A DNA stretch of 64,000 nucleotides from Mariniphaga sp964559175 (GTDB lineage Bacteria; Bacteroidota; Bacteroidia; Bacteroidales; Prolixibacteraceae). Within the stretch, counting starts at the first letter, position 1. Each line of letters starts with the position of its first letter. The stretch lies in the NCBI GenBank assembly GCA_964559175.1, contig CAZLGT010000016.1:17875-81874 (forward strand), written 5' to 3'. The position numbers were made by a program, and so were the translations under genes. Under the pieces are notes generated by a model, which was not told the origin of the DNA, made no database searches, and was given only the letters and a program-made list of their open reading frames with translations. Of this stretch, positions 1 to 7,709 are shown one piece after another.

Positions 1-432
1 CATACCTCCGACGAAGTACTGAAGTTTATGCGGAAACCCTCGTTCAAACTTTTTGAGGAACTCAACCGCGAATTCATAAAAATAAACCGGGAGGAAAAGC
101 TCGATCAGCAGCTTATCCCCTATTTCATTTCGAGCCACCCGGGAAGCAGGCCCGAAGATATGGCAAACCTGGCCATTCAAACAAAAAATATGAATTTCAG
201 GTTGGAACAGGTACAGGATTTTACCCCCACACCCATGACGCTGGCTACGGTCATCTACTATTCGGGTTACCATCCCTACACCATGGAAAAAGTATATACC
301 GCACGAAACCAAAAAGCTAAACGCGACCAGCGAAAATTCTTCTTCTGGTACAAACGCGAATACCGGAAATCCATCCTTCAGGAATTAAAACAAAAAGGAC
401 GGGAAGATTTGATTAAGCAACTGTTTCGGTGA
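1..432 (+). CDS. ygiQ: YgiQ family radical SAM protein, C-terminal part (partial)
   Basis: The reading frame is already open at base 1 and ends at the stop at 430-432, so this is the 3' end of a longer gene; the Met at 28 is internal. The visible part begins with His-Thr-Ser-Asp-Glu followed by a Leu-Lys-Phe-Met-Arg-Lys-Pro stretch, then the segment with Ser-His-Pro-Gly and the Pro-Thr-Pro-Met motif. This matches the C-terminal region of UPF0313/YgiQ radical SAM enzymes (family recognition, not a search). The cysteine cluster that binds the 4Fe-4S centre would lie upstream of the window. The C-terminus is strongly basic, as in the family. The substrate of YgiQ proteins is unknown. Confidence 0.85.
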   Translation, partial: HTSDEVLKFMRKPSFKLFEELNREFIKINREEKLDQQLIPYFISSHPGSRPEDMANLAIQTKNMNFRLEQVQDFTPTPMTLATVIYYSGYHPYTMEKVYTARNQKAKRDQRKFFFWYKREYRKSILQELKQKGREDLIKQLFR

Positions 433-451
433 AGCCTTCCGAAAAATACTT

Positions 452-474
452 GCCAAAAAAAAGGCGTTTTTTTT
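452..474 (+). terminator. possible weak terminator after ygiQ
   Basis: GCC, eight A, GGCG, then eight T. The A-run and T-run can pair around GGCG, and the T-run follows GGC. The stem is poor in GC, so this is a weak candidate only. Confidence 0.3.
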
Positions 475-485
475 ATAAATCTTGC

Positions 486-493
486 TACATTTA
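486..493 (+). promoter_or_regulatory. candidate Bacteroidota -7 element (TACATTTA)
   Basis: TACATTTA differs at the last base from the TAnnTTTG -7 consensus of the Bacteroidota housekeeping sigma factor and lies 20 bp before the ATG at 513. No clear -33 TTTG was found. Confidence 0.3.
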
Positions 494-512
494 ACACAAA
501 AAATAATTCATT

Positions 513-1268
513 ATGAAAAAATTAGTTCCTGTTTTCTTATTAATATTCCTCCTTTCGGTTTCATGTGCCGAACTGATGCAGATTGCGCAGCAAACGATGG
601 ACGAAGACCGACCACTTACGCAAACCGAAGTTATTGCGGGGTTGAAAGAGGCGTTGATTGTGGGCACTGAAAAATCGGTTGACATTTTGGGCAAAACCGA
701 CGGGTATTATAAAGATGAACTGGTTAAAATTCTTTTACCGCCCGAGGCAGATATCATCGTCAACAACATTGGCAGGATCCCCGGAGGCCAGCAGTTGCTT
801 GAGGATGTACTGCTGAGCATTAACCGGGCAGCCGAAGATGCCGTTTCGGAAGCCAAACCTATATTTGTGAACAGCATTAGAAGCATGACCATTACCGATG
901 CCGTGGGAATTTTGAGGGGCGAAAACAATGCAGCCACACAGTATTTACATCGCACCACCTACAATGGTCTCGTTGACTTGTACCGGCCAAAAATTCAAAC
1001 TTCGCTCGACAAAAAACTGGTGGGCAATGTTTCAACGGCACAAAGCTGGAATACCCTTACCACAAAATGGAATGAGGCAGCCAACTCCCTGGTAGGCCAA
1101 ATTGCCGGACTGAAACCGGTGGATACACAACTGGATCTATTTCTTACCGAAAAAGCACTGGATGGGTTGTTCCTGAAAATTGAAAACGAAGAAAAACTGA
1201 TTAGAGAAGACCCTGTGGCCCGCGTTACCAACCTCTTAAAGAGGGTGTTTGGCTCGGTTGACACATAA
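513..1268 (+). CDS. DUF4197 domain-containing lipoprotein
   Basis: A 251-residue protein with a lipoprotein signal peptide: basic Met-Lys-Lys, a hydrophobic run, then Leu-Leu-Ser-Val-Ser-Cys, giving a lipidated Cys at about residue 19. The mature part has the typical DUF4197 order: an early segment equivalent to Ala-Gly-Leu-Lys-Glu-Ala-Leu, then a Leu-Leu-Pro-Pro-Glu stretch, a Met-Thr-Ile-Thr-Asp-Ala block and Thr-Gln-Tyr-Leu near the middle, and a helical C-terminus. DUF4197 proteins are periplasmic or envelope proteins without an assigned reaction. The gene stands alone between ygiQ and the PAS protein. Family assignment is from pattern recognition and is fairly secure; function is unknown. 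Confidence 0.85.
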   Translation: MKKLVPVFLLIFLLSVSCAELMQIAQQTMDEDRPLTQTEVIAGLKEALIVGTEKSVDILGKTDGYYKDELVKILLPPEADIIVNNIGRIPGGQQLLEDVLLSINRAAEDAVSEAKPIFVNSIRSMTITDAVGILRGENNAATQYLHRTTYNGLVDLYRPKIQTSLDKKLVGNVSTAQSWNTLTTKWNEAANSLVGQIAGLKPVDTQLDLFLTEKALDGLFLKIENEEKLIREDPVARVTNLLKRVFGSVDT

Positions 1269-1409
1269 AAATGATTTTTTTTAGTTTCTAAAGCATATTC
1301 GTGTGTTATATTAAATTTTAATTGCTACTTTGGATTTAAAGAAATCAACATATATTTTGTAATAAATTGTAACTGACAAAAAGTTTCTAACCCATTAAAA
1401 CTGATTGCC

Positions 1410-1826
1410 ATGAGACTCGAATTTCAAAGAATTGAAGAAGCTAACGATTTACTGAACCAACTGATTGAACATCATCCGCAGGCGATTTTCCTTGCCGATC
1501 ATAATTTCAAAATAAAATATTTTAACAAGGCATTTCAGAAACTCACGAAAAGCGACAAAGGCGATATACTGGATCATGAGTTTTGCGAAATTATGGGATG
1601 TACACAGCGGGGTAAAATCATTGATTCAGCCAACCAATTTTGCAAACACTGCCAAATGAGGGAGTTGCTTTCGGGTTCAAACCTTTCGGAACTGGTTTTA
1701 ATACGGGATTTTTATATTCACAATAAAATAGTTACCAAGCATTTACATATAGATGCCCACCGGGTTATCATGCGGGGCCAAAAATACCGGCTGGTGGTTA
1801 TCGACGACCGAACGCAAAAACATTAG
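1410..1826 (+). CDS. small stand-alone PAS domain protein with four-cysteine insert
   Basis: A 138-residue soluble protein. Residues about 15-130 read as a single PAS domain (Pro-Gln-Ala-Ile-Phe-Leu-Ala-Asp start, Phe-Asn-Lys-Ala-Phe motif, closing strand ending in Val-Val-Ile-Asp-Asp). No kinase, cyclase or DNA-binding domain is attached. Four cysteines (C59, C64, C78 and C81) fall in the segment where many sensor histidine kinases carry a Cys-rich PAS insert ending in Cys-x-x-Cys. A metal, Fe-S or thiol-redox sensing role is possible but inferred. It ends tail to tail with the radical SAM gene on the other strand, sharing 4 bp. Output partner unknown. Confidence 0.75.
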   Translation: MRLEFQRIEEANDLLNQLIEHHPQAIFLADHNFKIKYFNKAFQKLTKSDKGDILDHEFCEIMGCTQRGKIIDSANQFCKHCQMRELLSGSNLSELVLIRDFYIHNKIVTKHLHIDAHRVIMRGQKYRLVVIDDRTQKH

Positions 1827-2764
1827 TAGAAGCGTCCCTGCCAGGTATCTCTTTCTTTCAGCCGTTTTTCAACCTTTGCCACAAATTCAAAATTCTTAAG
1901 TCCCCATTTGGGAGCAATCAGCATTTCGGGTGGCGCCTGGCTGATAAACCGTTCCACAATGATTTCAGGGTTCAGCAATTCCAGGTAATCCACTACCAGA
2001 TCAATATATTCTTCGGCAGAAAACAGATGAAACTGCTCCGGGTTTTTCCGGAACTGTTTTTCCATTGCCGTACCTTTATGAATTTGCAACTGGTGCAGCT
2101 TCAGGTTTTTTACCGGCAGTTTTGAAATCACCCGCGCCTGCTCCAGACAGTCGGACCGGGTTTCGCCGGGTAACCCCAGAATGAGGTGTGCACAATTATT
2201 AATTCCACGCCTGGCCGTTTGTTCCAATGCCCAAACCGACTCAGCAAATGTATGCCCGCGGTTCATCTTTTCCAGCGATTGATCGAGGTGCGATTCCAGC
2301 CCAAATTCCACCATCACGTAAACCTTCTGCCCTAACTCAGCCAGGTAATCCAGCAGTTCATCACTGATGGCATCGGGCCGGGTGGAAATAACAAGGCCCA
2401 CAATTTTTGGATGCCGGAGTGCTTCTTCGTAAAGCGGAATCAAATCTTCCAGCGGTGCCCAGGTGCTGGTATATGCCTGAAAATAGGCAAGAAACCGCAT
2501 CGACTTGTATTTCTTTTCGAAAAATTGAATGCCCTGCTGTACCTGATGGCTCACCGAATTTTCGAGGTTGCAGTAGGTGGGTTTAAACGTTTTGTTGTTG
2601 CAATAGCTACAGCCACCCCTCCCTTTGGTGCCATCGCGGTTCGGACAGCTAAAACCGCCGTCAACCGAAACCTTCTGCACCCGTTCTGAAAACAAATTAC
2701 GGAAATAGGTGGGAAAATCGTTGTATCGTTTTGTGTGCCCCCAAATTTTCATTTGTTGTGTCAT
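1823..2764 (-). CDS. TIGR01212 (YhcC-type) family radical SAM protein
   Basis: A 313-residue protein. The N-terminus has Trp-Gly-His-Thr-Lys-Arg-Tyr, then the radical SAM cysteines C40, C52 and C55 (Cys-x11-Cys-x2-Cys), the arrangement of the YhcC/Elp3-related group. Later motifs include Ser-Thr-Arg-Pro-Asp, Glu-Phe-Gly-Leu-Glu-Ser and His-Leu-Ile-Leu-Gly-Leu-Pro-Gly-Glu, all usual for TIGR01212. It should bind a 4Fe-4S cluster and S-adenosylmethionine; the reaction is not established. The ATG at 2764 overlaps the last bases of the upstream ParE-like toxin gene (ends at 2761), so the gene may be read through from the toxin-antitoxin promoter. Confidence 0.88.
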   Translation of the reverse strand: MTQQMKIWGHTKRYNDFPTYFRNLFSERVQKVSVDGGFSCPNRDGTKGRGGCSYCNNKTFKPTYCNLENSVSHQVQQGIQFFEKKYKSMRFLAYFQAYTSTWAPLEDLIPLYEEALRHPKIVGLVISTRPDAISDELLDYLAELGQKVYVMVEFGLESHLDQSLEKMNRGHTFAESVWALEQTARRGINNCAHLILGLPGETRSDCLEQARVISKLPVKNLKLHQLQIHKGTAMEKQFRKNPEQFHLFSAEEYIDLVVDYLELLNPEIIVERFISQAPPEMLIAPKWGLKNFEFVAKVEKRLKERDTWQGRFY

Positions 2765-3075
2765 TTTACCTTCCGGAATTTAATTTCTCTCCTGGATAAA
2801 TCTCTTGCAGAATGATGGACGGTTAAAATATCAATTTGAGAAGGGGATACAATTTTGTAGATAATTCGGTAATTTCCTTCAATTAATTCCCGAATCTCCG
2901 GTCTTTCAAATTCAGGTACTTTTCTTCCAATTTTTTTGTGTGATTTAAGAATTTTTATCCTGGATTTTATTCTTAAAACTTGCAACTTAGCATATTGAAC
3001 AGAATCTTTGGAAATATATTCAGCAATACCCTTCAAATCACCTATTCCCTGCCTGGTCCATTTTATTTGAACCAT
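2761..3075 (-). CDS. type II toxin, RelE/ParE superfamily
   Basis: A 104-residue basic protein with the ParE layout: an N-terminal Trp-Thr-Arg-Gln-Gly-Ile-Gly-Asp-Leu segment, Ile-Ala-Glu-Tyr-Ile, a basic helix rich in Lys and Ile, Gly-Arg-Lys-Val-Pro-Glu-Phe, Ile-Arg-Glu-Leu, Tyr-Arg-Ile-Ile-Tyr-Lys, and a closing strand with His-His-Ser-Ala-Arg. The family includes gyrase inhibitors (ParE) and ribosome-dependent mRNases (RelE); the target here cannot be fixed from sequence. It overlaps the antitoxin gene by 13 bp upstream and the radical SAM gene by 4 bp downstream. The locus is more AT-rich than its neighbours, consistent with acquisition by transfer. Confidence 0.85.
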   Translation of the reverse strand: MVQIKWTRQGIGDLKGIAEYISKDSVQYAKLQVLRIKSRIKILKSHKKIGRKVPEFERPEIRELIEGNYRIIYKIVSPSQIDILTVHHSARDLSRREIKFRKVK

Positions 3076-3245
3076 TTTTCAATTTCTATATCCAACTCTT
3101 CTTCTGAAATAACTTCTCCATTGTTTGACTGCCGGATTCCCCTTTCTGTTTTCTCCACAAGTATCAACTTGTCAACAAAATCATCAATGGAAATTTCCTC
3201 GGGAAAATTTTCAATTACCTCTTTTATTTTAGTTTTTGTAAGCAT
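3063..3245 (-). CDS. antitoxin partner of the ParE-like toxin
   Basis: A 60-residue acidic protein starting Met-Leu-Thr-Lys-Thr-Lys-Ile-Lys-Glu. A further in-frame Met lies ten codons upstream (3275), but the shorter start gives a product like other small antitoxins of this class. The sequence has a helical N-terminal half with Ile-Asp-Asp-Phe-Val-Asp-Lys-Leu and an acidic C-terminal tail ending Glu-Lys-Trp-Phe-Lys, as expected of a toxin-neutralising peptide. Its end overlaps the toxin start by 13 bp, a typical translationally coupled order with antitoxin first. The assignment rests mainly on context. Confidence 0.75.
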   Translation of the reverse strand: MLTKTKIKEVIENFPEEISIDDFVDKLILVEKTERGIRQSNNGEVISEEELDIEIEKWFK

Positions 3246-3254
3246 TTTCAATTC

Positions 3255-3327
3255 TTCAGTAAATATTGACGGCAATTTACCATTTTCTTTTTATACGTGT
3301 TAAAAAATAATTGAAAACTTTACTGAA
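3255..3327. promoter_or_regulatory. inverted repeat TTCAGTAAA / TTTACTGAA upstream of the toxin-antitoxin pair
   Basis: TTCAGTAAA (3255-3263) and TTTACTGAA (3319-3327) form a perfect 9-bp inverted pair 55 bp apart, between the antitoxin start (minus strand) and the DUF4301 gene (plus strand). It could hold antitoxin operator half-sites. The arms are AT-rich, so chance is possible. Confidence 0.3.
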
Positions 3328-3372
3328 ACAAAGTACTGTAAAATTTTCAAAACAAAATCTTATTTCTATTTT

Positions 3373-3380
3373 TAGATTTG
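3373..3380 (+). promoter_or_regulatory. -7 element TAGATTTG of the DUF4301 gene
   Basis: An exact match to TAnnTTTG, 17 bp before the ATG at 3398. It supports that start rather than an in-frame start further upstream at 3311, which lies before the promoter. No good -33 TTTG was found at the expected distance. Confidence 0.5.
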
Positions 3381-3397
3381 GATTAAAATACGAAACT

Positions 3398-4927
3398 ATG
3401 TTCTCTCAAAAAGATGAAAACCAGATAAAACAACGCGGAAGCAACCCCGATGTTGTAAAAAAACAGATTGAAAATTTCAAAAAAGGCTTTCCTTACCTGA
3501 AAGTAACCGAGGCTGCCACAGTGGGTAATGGCATTATAAAACTCGGCAACAAAGAGGTAGAGGGAAATGCTGAAAAATTTGATCGCCAGGTGGAAGCCGG
3601 GATAAAACCCCTGAAGTTTGTTCCGGCATCGGGGGCAGCCAGCCGCATGTTTAAGGCACTTTTTGAAGCCCTCGATTCGTGCAAAAAAGATCCGGATCCT
3701 GACACGGCACTGGCCAAAAATGCAGCAGCGCGTCAATTCCTGGTAAACAAAGAAAAATTTGCTTTTTTCAACGATCTGGAACAAATGGTGGGCGAAAAAA
3801 GCGCAGAAAAAAACTGCCGTAGCTGGATTGATTTCCTGCTGAACGAAAAAGGCCTGAATTACGGGTCGCTGCCCAAAGGCCTGCTCAAGTTTCACAAATA
3901 CCCCAATGGCGAACGAACTCCCTTTGAAGAGCACATGGTAGAGGGCGCCAGCTACTCCAGGGACAATAAAAACGTAGTTCGGCTGCATTTTACAGTTTCT
4001 CCGGAGCACCAGGAAGCATTCGAAGAACTTCTGAAAAAAGTGAAATCGCGCTATGAAAAAGATATGGGGATTACCTTCGAAGTAACCTTCAGCATTCAAA
4101 AACCTTCTACCGACACCCTTGCGGTTGATTTGGAAAACAACCCCTATCGCGAACCCGACGGCAGTCTGCTGTTTAGGCCCGGCGGACATGGTGCCCTTAT
4201 TGAAAACCTGAACGACCTGGATGCAGACCTTATTTTCATAAAAAACATCGACAATGTAGTGCCCGACCGTATGAAACAACCCACCATCGCCTATAAAAAA
4301 GCATTGGCGGGTGTATTGCTGAAATACCAGGACAAAATTTTCAGGTACCAAAAAATGCTGAACGAACGGCACCACGCCACCCTTGAAAGCGGAATCCTGG
4401 CCGAAGCAGCCAATTTTCTGGAAAATACGCTGAACACAAAACCGGCCAATAACCAGTATTATACGGAAAAGGAAGAACTTTTTCATTACCTGAAAGAAAA
4501 ATACAACCGCCCGGTGCGGGTATGCGGCATGGTAAAAAATGAAGGAGAACCCGGCGGCGGGCCGTTTTGGGCTGAAAACGCCGATGGCACTGTTTCGCTG
4601 CAAATTGCCGAAAGCTCGCAAATCGACCCGGACAGCGTTCAGCAGCAAGCCATTTTAAAACATGCCACCCATTTCAATCCGGTAGATTTGGTTTGCGCCA
4701 CAAAAAATTACAAAGGAGAAAAATACGATCTGACCATGTTTACCGATCCAGCCACCGGCTTCATCTCAAAAAAATCGAAAGACGGGAATGAGCTGAAAGC
4801 ACAGGAATTGCCGGGGCTTTGGAACGGCGCCATGAGCAACTGGAACACCCTTTTCGTGGAAGTGCCGGCAGAAACGTTCAATCCGGTGAAAACCGTCAAC
4901 GATTTGTTAAGGGAACAACACCTTTAA
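3398..4927 (+). CDS. DUF4301 family protein
   Basis: A 509-residue soluble protein starting Met-Phe-Ser-Gln-Lys-Asp-Glu. It carries the usual DUF4301 features: Phe-x-x-Gly-Phe-Pro-Tyr near residue 25, Pro-Ala-Ser-Gly-Ala-Ala-Ser-Arg-Met near residue 75, Phe-His-Lys-Tyr-Pro with Arg-Thr-Pro-Phe-Glu-Glu-His, Phe-Arg-Pro-Gly-Gly-His-Gly-Ala-Leu-Ile, and Val-Val-Pro-Asp-Arg in the middle. These Gly-rich and Arg/His motifs recall nucleotidyltransferase-like folds, but no reaction is established for the family. The length is normal. An in-frame ATG lies 29 codons upstream at 3311; the candidate -7 box between the two favours 3398. Confidence 0.88.
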   Translation: MFSQKDENQIKQRGSNPDVVKKQIENFKKGFPYLKVTEAATVGNGIIKLGNKEVEGNAEKFDRQVEAGIKPLKFVPASGAASRMFKALFEALDSCKKDPDPDTALAKNAAARQFLVNKEKFAFFNDLEQMVGEKSAEKNCRSWIDFLLNEKGLNYGSLPKGLLKFHKYPNGERTPFEEHMVEGASYSRDNKNVVRLHFTVSPEHQEAFEELLKKVKSRYEKDMGITFEVTFSIQKPSTDTLAVDLENNPYREPDGSLLFRPGGHGALIENLNDLDADLIFIKNIDNVVPDRMKQPTIAYKKALAGVLLKYQDKIFRYQKMLNERHHATLESGILAEAANFLENTLNTKPANNQYYTEKEELFHYLKEKYNRPVRVCGMVKNEGEPGGGPFWAENADGTVSLQIAESSQIDPDSVQQQAILKHATHFNPVDLVCATKNYKGEKYDLTMFTDPATGFISKKSKDGNELKAQELPGLWNGAMSNWNTLFVEVPAETFNPVKTVNDLLREQHL

Positions 4928-4990
4928 ACAAAGGATACTTCTTTATTCGGTGTGAATTGTTAATTTCGCAGTTTGATTTTTGGAGGTTGA

Positions 4991-6418
4991 ATGAACAAGG
5001 AAGAACGAAGTTATTTAAGTGAAGAGAACATCAGCGATGCGCTTAGCCGGTTCAAAAGGTCGCTGGCTATGGGCAGAAAAAGCTATTTCGATGTTTCTGA
5101 ATTCGAGGGAATTGTAGAATACCTTCTGGATGAAGGAGATATCAATGCCTCGGAAATTGCAGCACGCCAGGGAATACAAATTCACCCCGGAGCAGTTCCG
5201 CTGCAGCTTAAATACGCACAGGTGCTTCTGAGCAAAGGCAAATTTCAAAACGCCCTGAAATACCTCGAACTGGCCGAACAGGTAGAACGAACGAATCCTG
5301 ACATTTACCTCATGAAAGGATCGGCCTGGCTGGAAACAGGTGACGAAAAACAGGCTGAAAAGTCCTTTGCAAAAGCCCTGAAATATGCCGGTACCGAAAA
5401 AGATGACATCCTCTACCATGTTGGTGCAAGCTACATTCAAACAGGCGACATTAAAAAAGCAATTGAATATTTTGAGCGGGCACTGAAAATAAATCCTGAA
5501 AATGAAATGGCGCTGTACGACCTTGGCTTTTTCAGTGACCAGGAGGGAGAATACCCAAAAAGTATTGAATATTACAACCGGTATCTCGATATCGATCCGT
5601 TCAATTTTTCGATATGGTTCAACCTGGGCATTTCCCACAACAAATCGGGAAATTTCGTAAAAGCCATCGAGGCGTATGAGTTTGCCCTGGCACTGAACGA
5701 AGATTTCGACCAGTCGCTGTTCAACATTGGAAATGCTTACGCCAATGCCGGGCAGTTTGGCAAGGCAATTGAAAAATATACCGAATACCTCGAATTTGAC
5801 CCTGAAAATGACGATGCCTGGTGCTACATTGGCGAATGCTACCTCAACCTCGACAACCATGCTCAGGCCGAATACTATTATCAAAAAGCCATTAAAATCA
5901 ATCCGGAAAATGACACAGCCTGGTTTGGCGTGGGACTGATTATGTGGGTGGAGAAAAAGTGGAAGCAAAGCCTTGTTTTCATTAAAAAAGCCCTGGAAAT
6001 TGACCATTCAAACCCCGAGTACTGGATTACACTTGCCAAAGTTTACAATGACCACAACAAACCGGTGGAAGCTGAAAAAGCGCTGATAAAAGCAGCGGAA
6101 CTGGAAGCCGAAAATACCGAAATCTGGTTAACCTGGGTTGACCTTTTCATGAAATTTGACGAACTGGATAATGCCATACGCATTCTGAATACCGGTCTGA
6201 AAAAGAACGACGACTCCCTGCTGAAGTACCGCATGGTGAGCCTGTTGCTTATGAAAAAACAGGAAAAGAAAGCATTGGAATTACTGACGAAAGCCATGGA
6301 ACAGGAATTTATTCAAATCAATTACCTGTTCGACATATACCCCAAAGCACTAAAAAACAAACGACTGTTAAAATTCGTTGAAGATTTCAGGGGAAATAAC
6401 CTGATAAAGAAACCCTAA
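4991..6418 (+). CDS. tetratricopeptide repeat protein
   Basis: A 475-residue soluble protein without a signal peptide. From about residue 70 it is almost wholly TPR units of 34 residues, with clear Trp/Leu-Gly-Tyr/Phe-Ala signatures; repeats with Pro at the final position (Ile-Asn-Pro-Glu-Asn, Ile-Asp-Pro-Phe-Asn, Phe-Asp-Pro-Glu-Asn) can be followed one after another, about ten in all. The N-terminal 60 residues are non-repetitive. TPR arrays are protein-binding scaffolds; no partner is evident. It follows DUF4301 by 63 bp on the same strand and meets the lipase-like gene tail to tail. Very similar proteins are common in Bacteroidota. Confidence 0.88.
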   Translation: MNKEERSYLSEENISDALSRFKRSLAMGRKSYFDVSEFEGIVEYLLDEGDINASEIAARQGIQIHPGAVPLQLKYAQVLLSKGKFQNALKYLELAEQVERTNPDIYLMKGSAWLETGDEKQAEKSFAKALKYAGTEKDDILYHVGASYIQTGDIKKAIEYFERALKINPENEMALYDLGFFSDQEGEYPKSIEYYNRYLDIDPFNFSIWFNLGISHNKSGNFVKAIEAYEFALALNEDFDQSLFNIGNAYANAGQFGKAIEKYTEYLEFDPENDDAWCYIGECYLNLDNHAQAEYYYQKAIKINPENDTAWFGVGLIMWVEKKWKQSLVFIKKALEIDHSNPEYWITLAKVYNDHNKPVEAEKALIKAAELEAENTEIWLTWVDLFMKFDELDNAIRILNTGLKKNDDSLLKYRMVSLLLMKKQEKKALELLTKAMEQEFIQINYLFDIYPKALKNKRLLKFVEDFRGNNLIKKP

Positions 6419-6439
6419 GCCGGTTGCAGAAAATCAACC

Positions 6440-7669
6440 CTACTCTGTAAGATCCAAAAACCATTTAATGGCAAACAAACCTGCCGGAACAATTCCCTGT
6501 GTATGGTCTGCATCCAGTATTTCCACCAGCTGCACCTGTGTAGCTCCTTTCTGATGAAACTCATCCACTATATTTTCAGAAACCGGAAACGGAACAAATG
6601 TATCGGCATTTCCGTGAGTAATGCGGGTAGGCGTGGATGTATTCCATGCAGCAATACTGTTGGCTTCAAGCGCCTGCATCAACGGGGTAAAGGTTGTGTC
6701 GGTGCTGTAATTCAACCGGTAATTTTCTGTAAAAAGCTCTTCCACCGAAGTCGTTAAAAATTCGTTGATCTCAGCACCGGAAAGGGTTCCGTCAAACAAG
6801 GTCGGCACAATGGAATCGTAGGGATAATTAAAAACAGAATCGATGGGAGTAAACATTTCATCCAGATTCATATAACTGTTGAACATGTATGCTGTAAAAT
6901 AAGGCATCGGATAAGTTTCCAGGCTCAGAATGTATTCATTAATGAAACCCAAATCGTAAGGACCTGCGCCGGGTGAACTGGCTTTCAGGTTGAATTCTCC
7001 CGAATGTTCTGTCTCAATGGCTTTTTGCACCTGCATGGTTGCCCACCCGCCCTGCGAATAGCCAGCCAGATACAAATCGTTGTTTACCGGAATATCCCGA
7101 ACAACAGCCAGCTCCTTTACCGCCCGCAGCATGTCGAGCACGGATTGCACCGTAGATTCTTTGTGCAGGTATGGATGGAACATGTTATCCGATGAACCAA
7201 ATCCCAGATAATCGGGCAGTGCAATAACAAAGCCGGTGGAAGCAATGGCTTCGAGAAGCACATATAGTTCGAAGTTTGGATTCACTGAAGGTGCATTGCT
7301 GTGCAGGGTATTTGTGCCGTTTTGGTAACTGATTACCGGAAACGACCCTTCGCCGGTGGGTACACTTACCAGCCCGCTGGCAATTTTAGGCTCGCCGTTG
7401 AAAGTGGTTTTATAGGTAATTTTATAAATGATAATTCCATGACTTACCCTGTCGCTTACCTGTTCCATGTCCGGATACTGCTTTACCAATTCACTAAACA
7501 TACTTTCAACCAACACCGGCAGCATGGATCGAACCATTTCGTAACTTACCAGATAATTGGTATCCGGTTCATCGTCATCGTCTTTAAACCAGTTGTGACA
7601 TCCGGTAAAACTGAATAGCAGCAGTGCAACAATAATTCCTTTTAAAAAACTTCTTACTTTCATCTTCAT
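6440..7669 (-). CDS. alpha/beta-hydrolase lipoprotein (secretory lipase/esterase-like)
   Basis: With the start at 7669 (Met-Lys-Met-Lys-Val-Arg) the product is 409 residues with a classical lipoprotein signal ending Phe-Ser-Phe-Thr-Gly-Cys (C24), then an acidic Asp/Glu linker. The catalytic domain has the nucleophile elbow Gly-Tyr-Ser-Gln-Gly (S205), Pro-Asp-Tyr-Leu-Gly-Phe-Gly, an Asp in His-Gly-Asn-Ala-Asp and a His in Asp-Ala-Asp-His-Thr near the C-terminus, a complete Ser-Asp-His triad. This resembles secretory lipases and related esterases; the substrate is unknown. A longer frame begins at 7708, but a perfect -7 box lies inside that extension, so the later start is preferred. Confidence 0.85.
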   Translation of the reverse strand: MKMKVRSFLKGIIVALLLFSFTGCHNWFKDDDDEPDTNYLVSYEMVRSMLPVLVESMFSELVKQYPDMEQVSDRVSHGIIIYKITYKTTFNGEPKIASGLVSVPTGEGSFPVISYQNGTNTLHSNAPSVNPNFELYVLLEAIASTGFVIALPDYLGFGSSDNMFHPYLHKESTVQSVLDMLRAVKELAVVRDIPVNNDLYLAGYSQGGWATMQVQKAIETEHSGEFNLKASSPGAGPYDLGFINEYILSLETYPMPYFTAYMFNSYMNLDEMFTPIDSVFNYPYDSIVPTLFDGTLSGAEINEFLTTSVEELFTENYRLNYSTDTTFTPLMQALEANSIAAWNTSTPTRITHGNADTFVPFPVSENIVDEFHQKGATQVQLVEILDADHTQGIVPAGLFAIKWFLDLTE

Positions 7670-7681
7670 GGCAATTTTCCC

Positions 7682-7689
7682 CAAAAATA
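7682..7689 (-). promoter_or_regulatory. candidate -7 element TATTTTTG before the lipase-like gene
   Basis: Read on the minus strand, TATTTTTG matches TAnnTTTG and lies 12 bp before the ATG at 7669, implying a very short leader. It sits between this gene and the large AsmA-like gene upstream, so the lipase could have its own promoter. Confidence 0.35.
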
Positions 7690-7709
7690 CAAAAAATTCA
7701 ACACTCACA

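Noticed and set aside
3383..4648. 421-codon open frame on the minus strand opposite the DUF4301 gene
   Set aside because: It lies wholly within a clear DUF4301 gene, is rich in Phe/Val/Cys as expected for an antisense frame, and has no recognisable domain.
5015..6007. 330-codon open frame on the minus strand opposite the TPR gene
   Set aside because: Antisense shadow of well-formed TPR repeats; no motif and unlikely composition.
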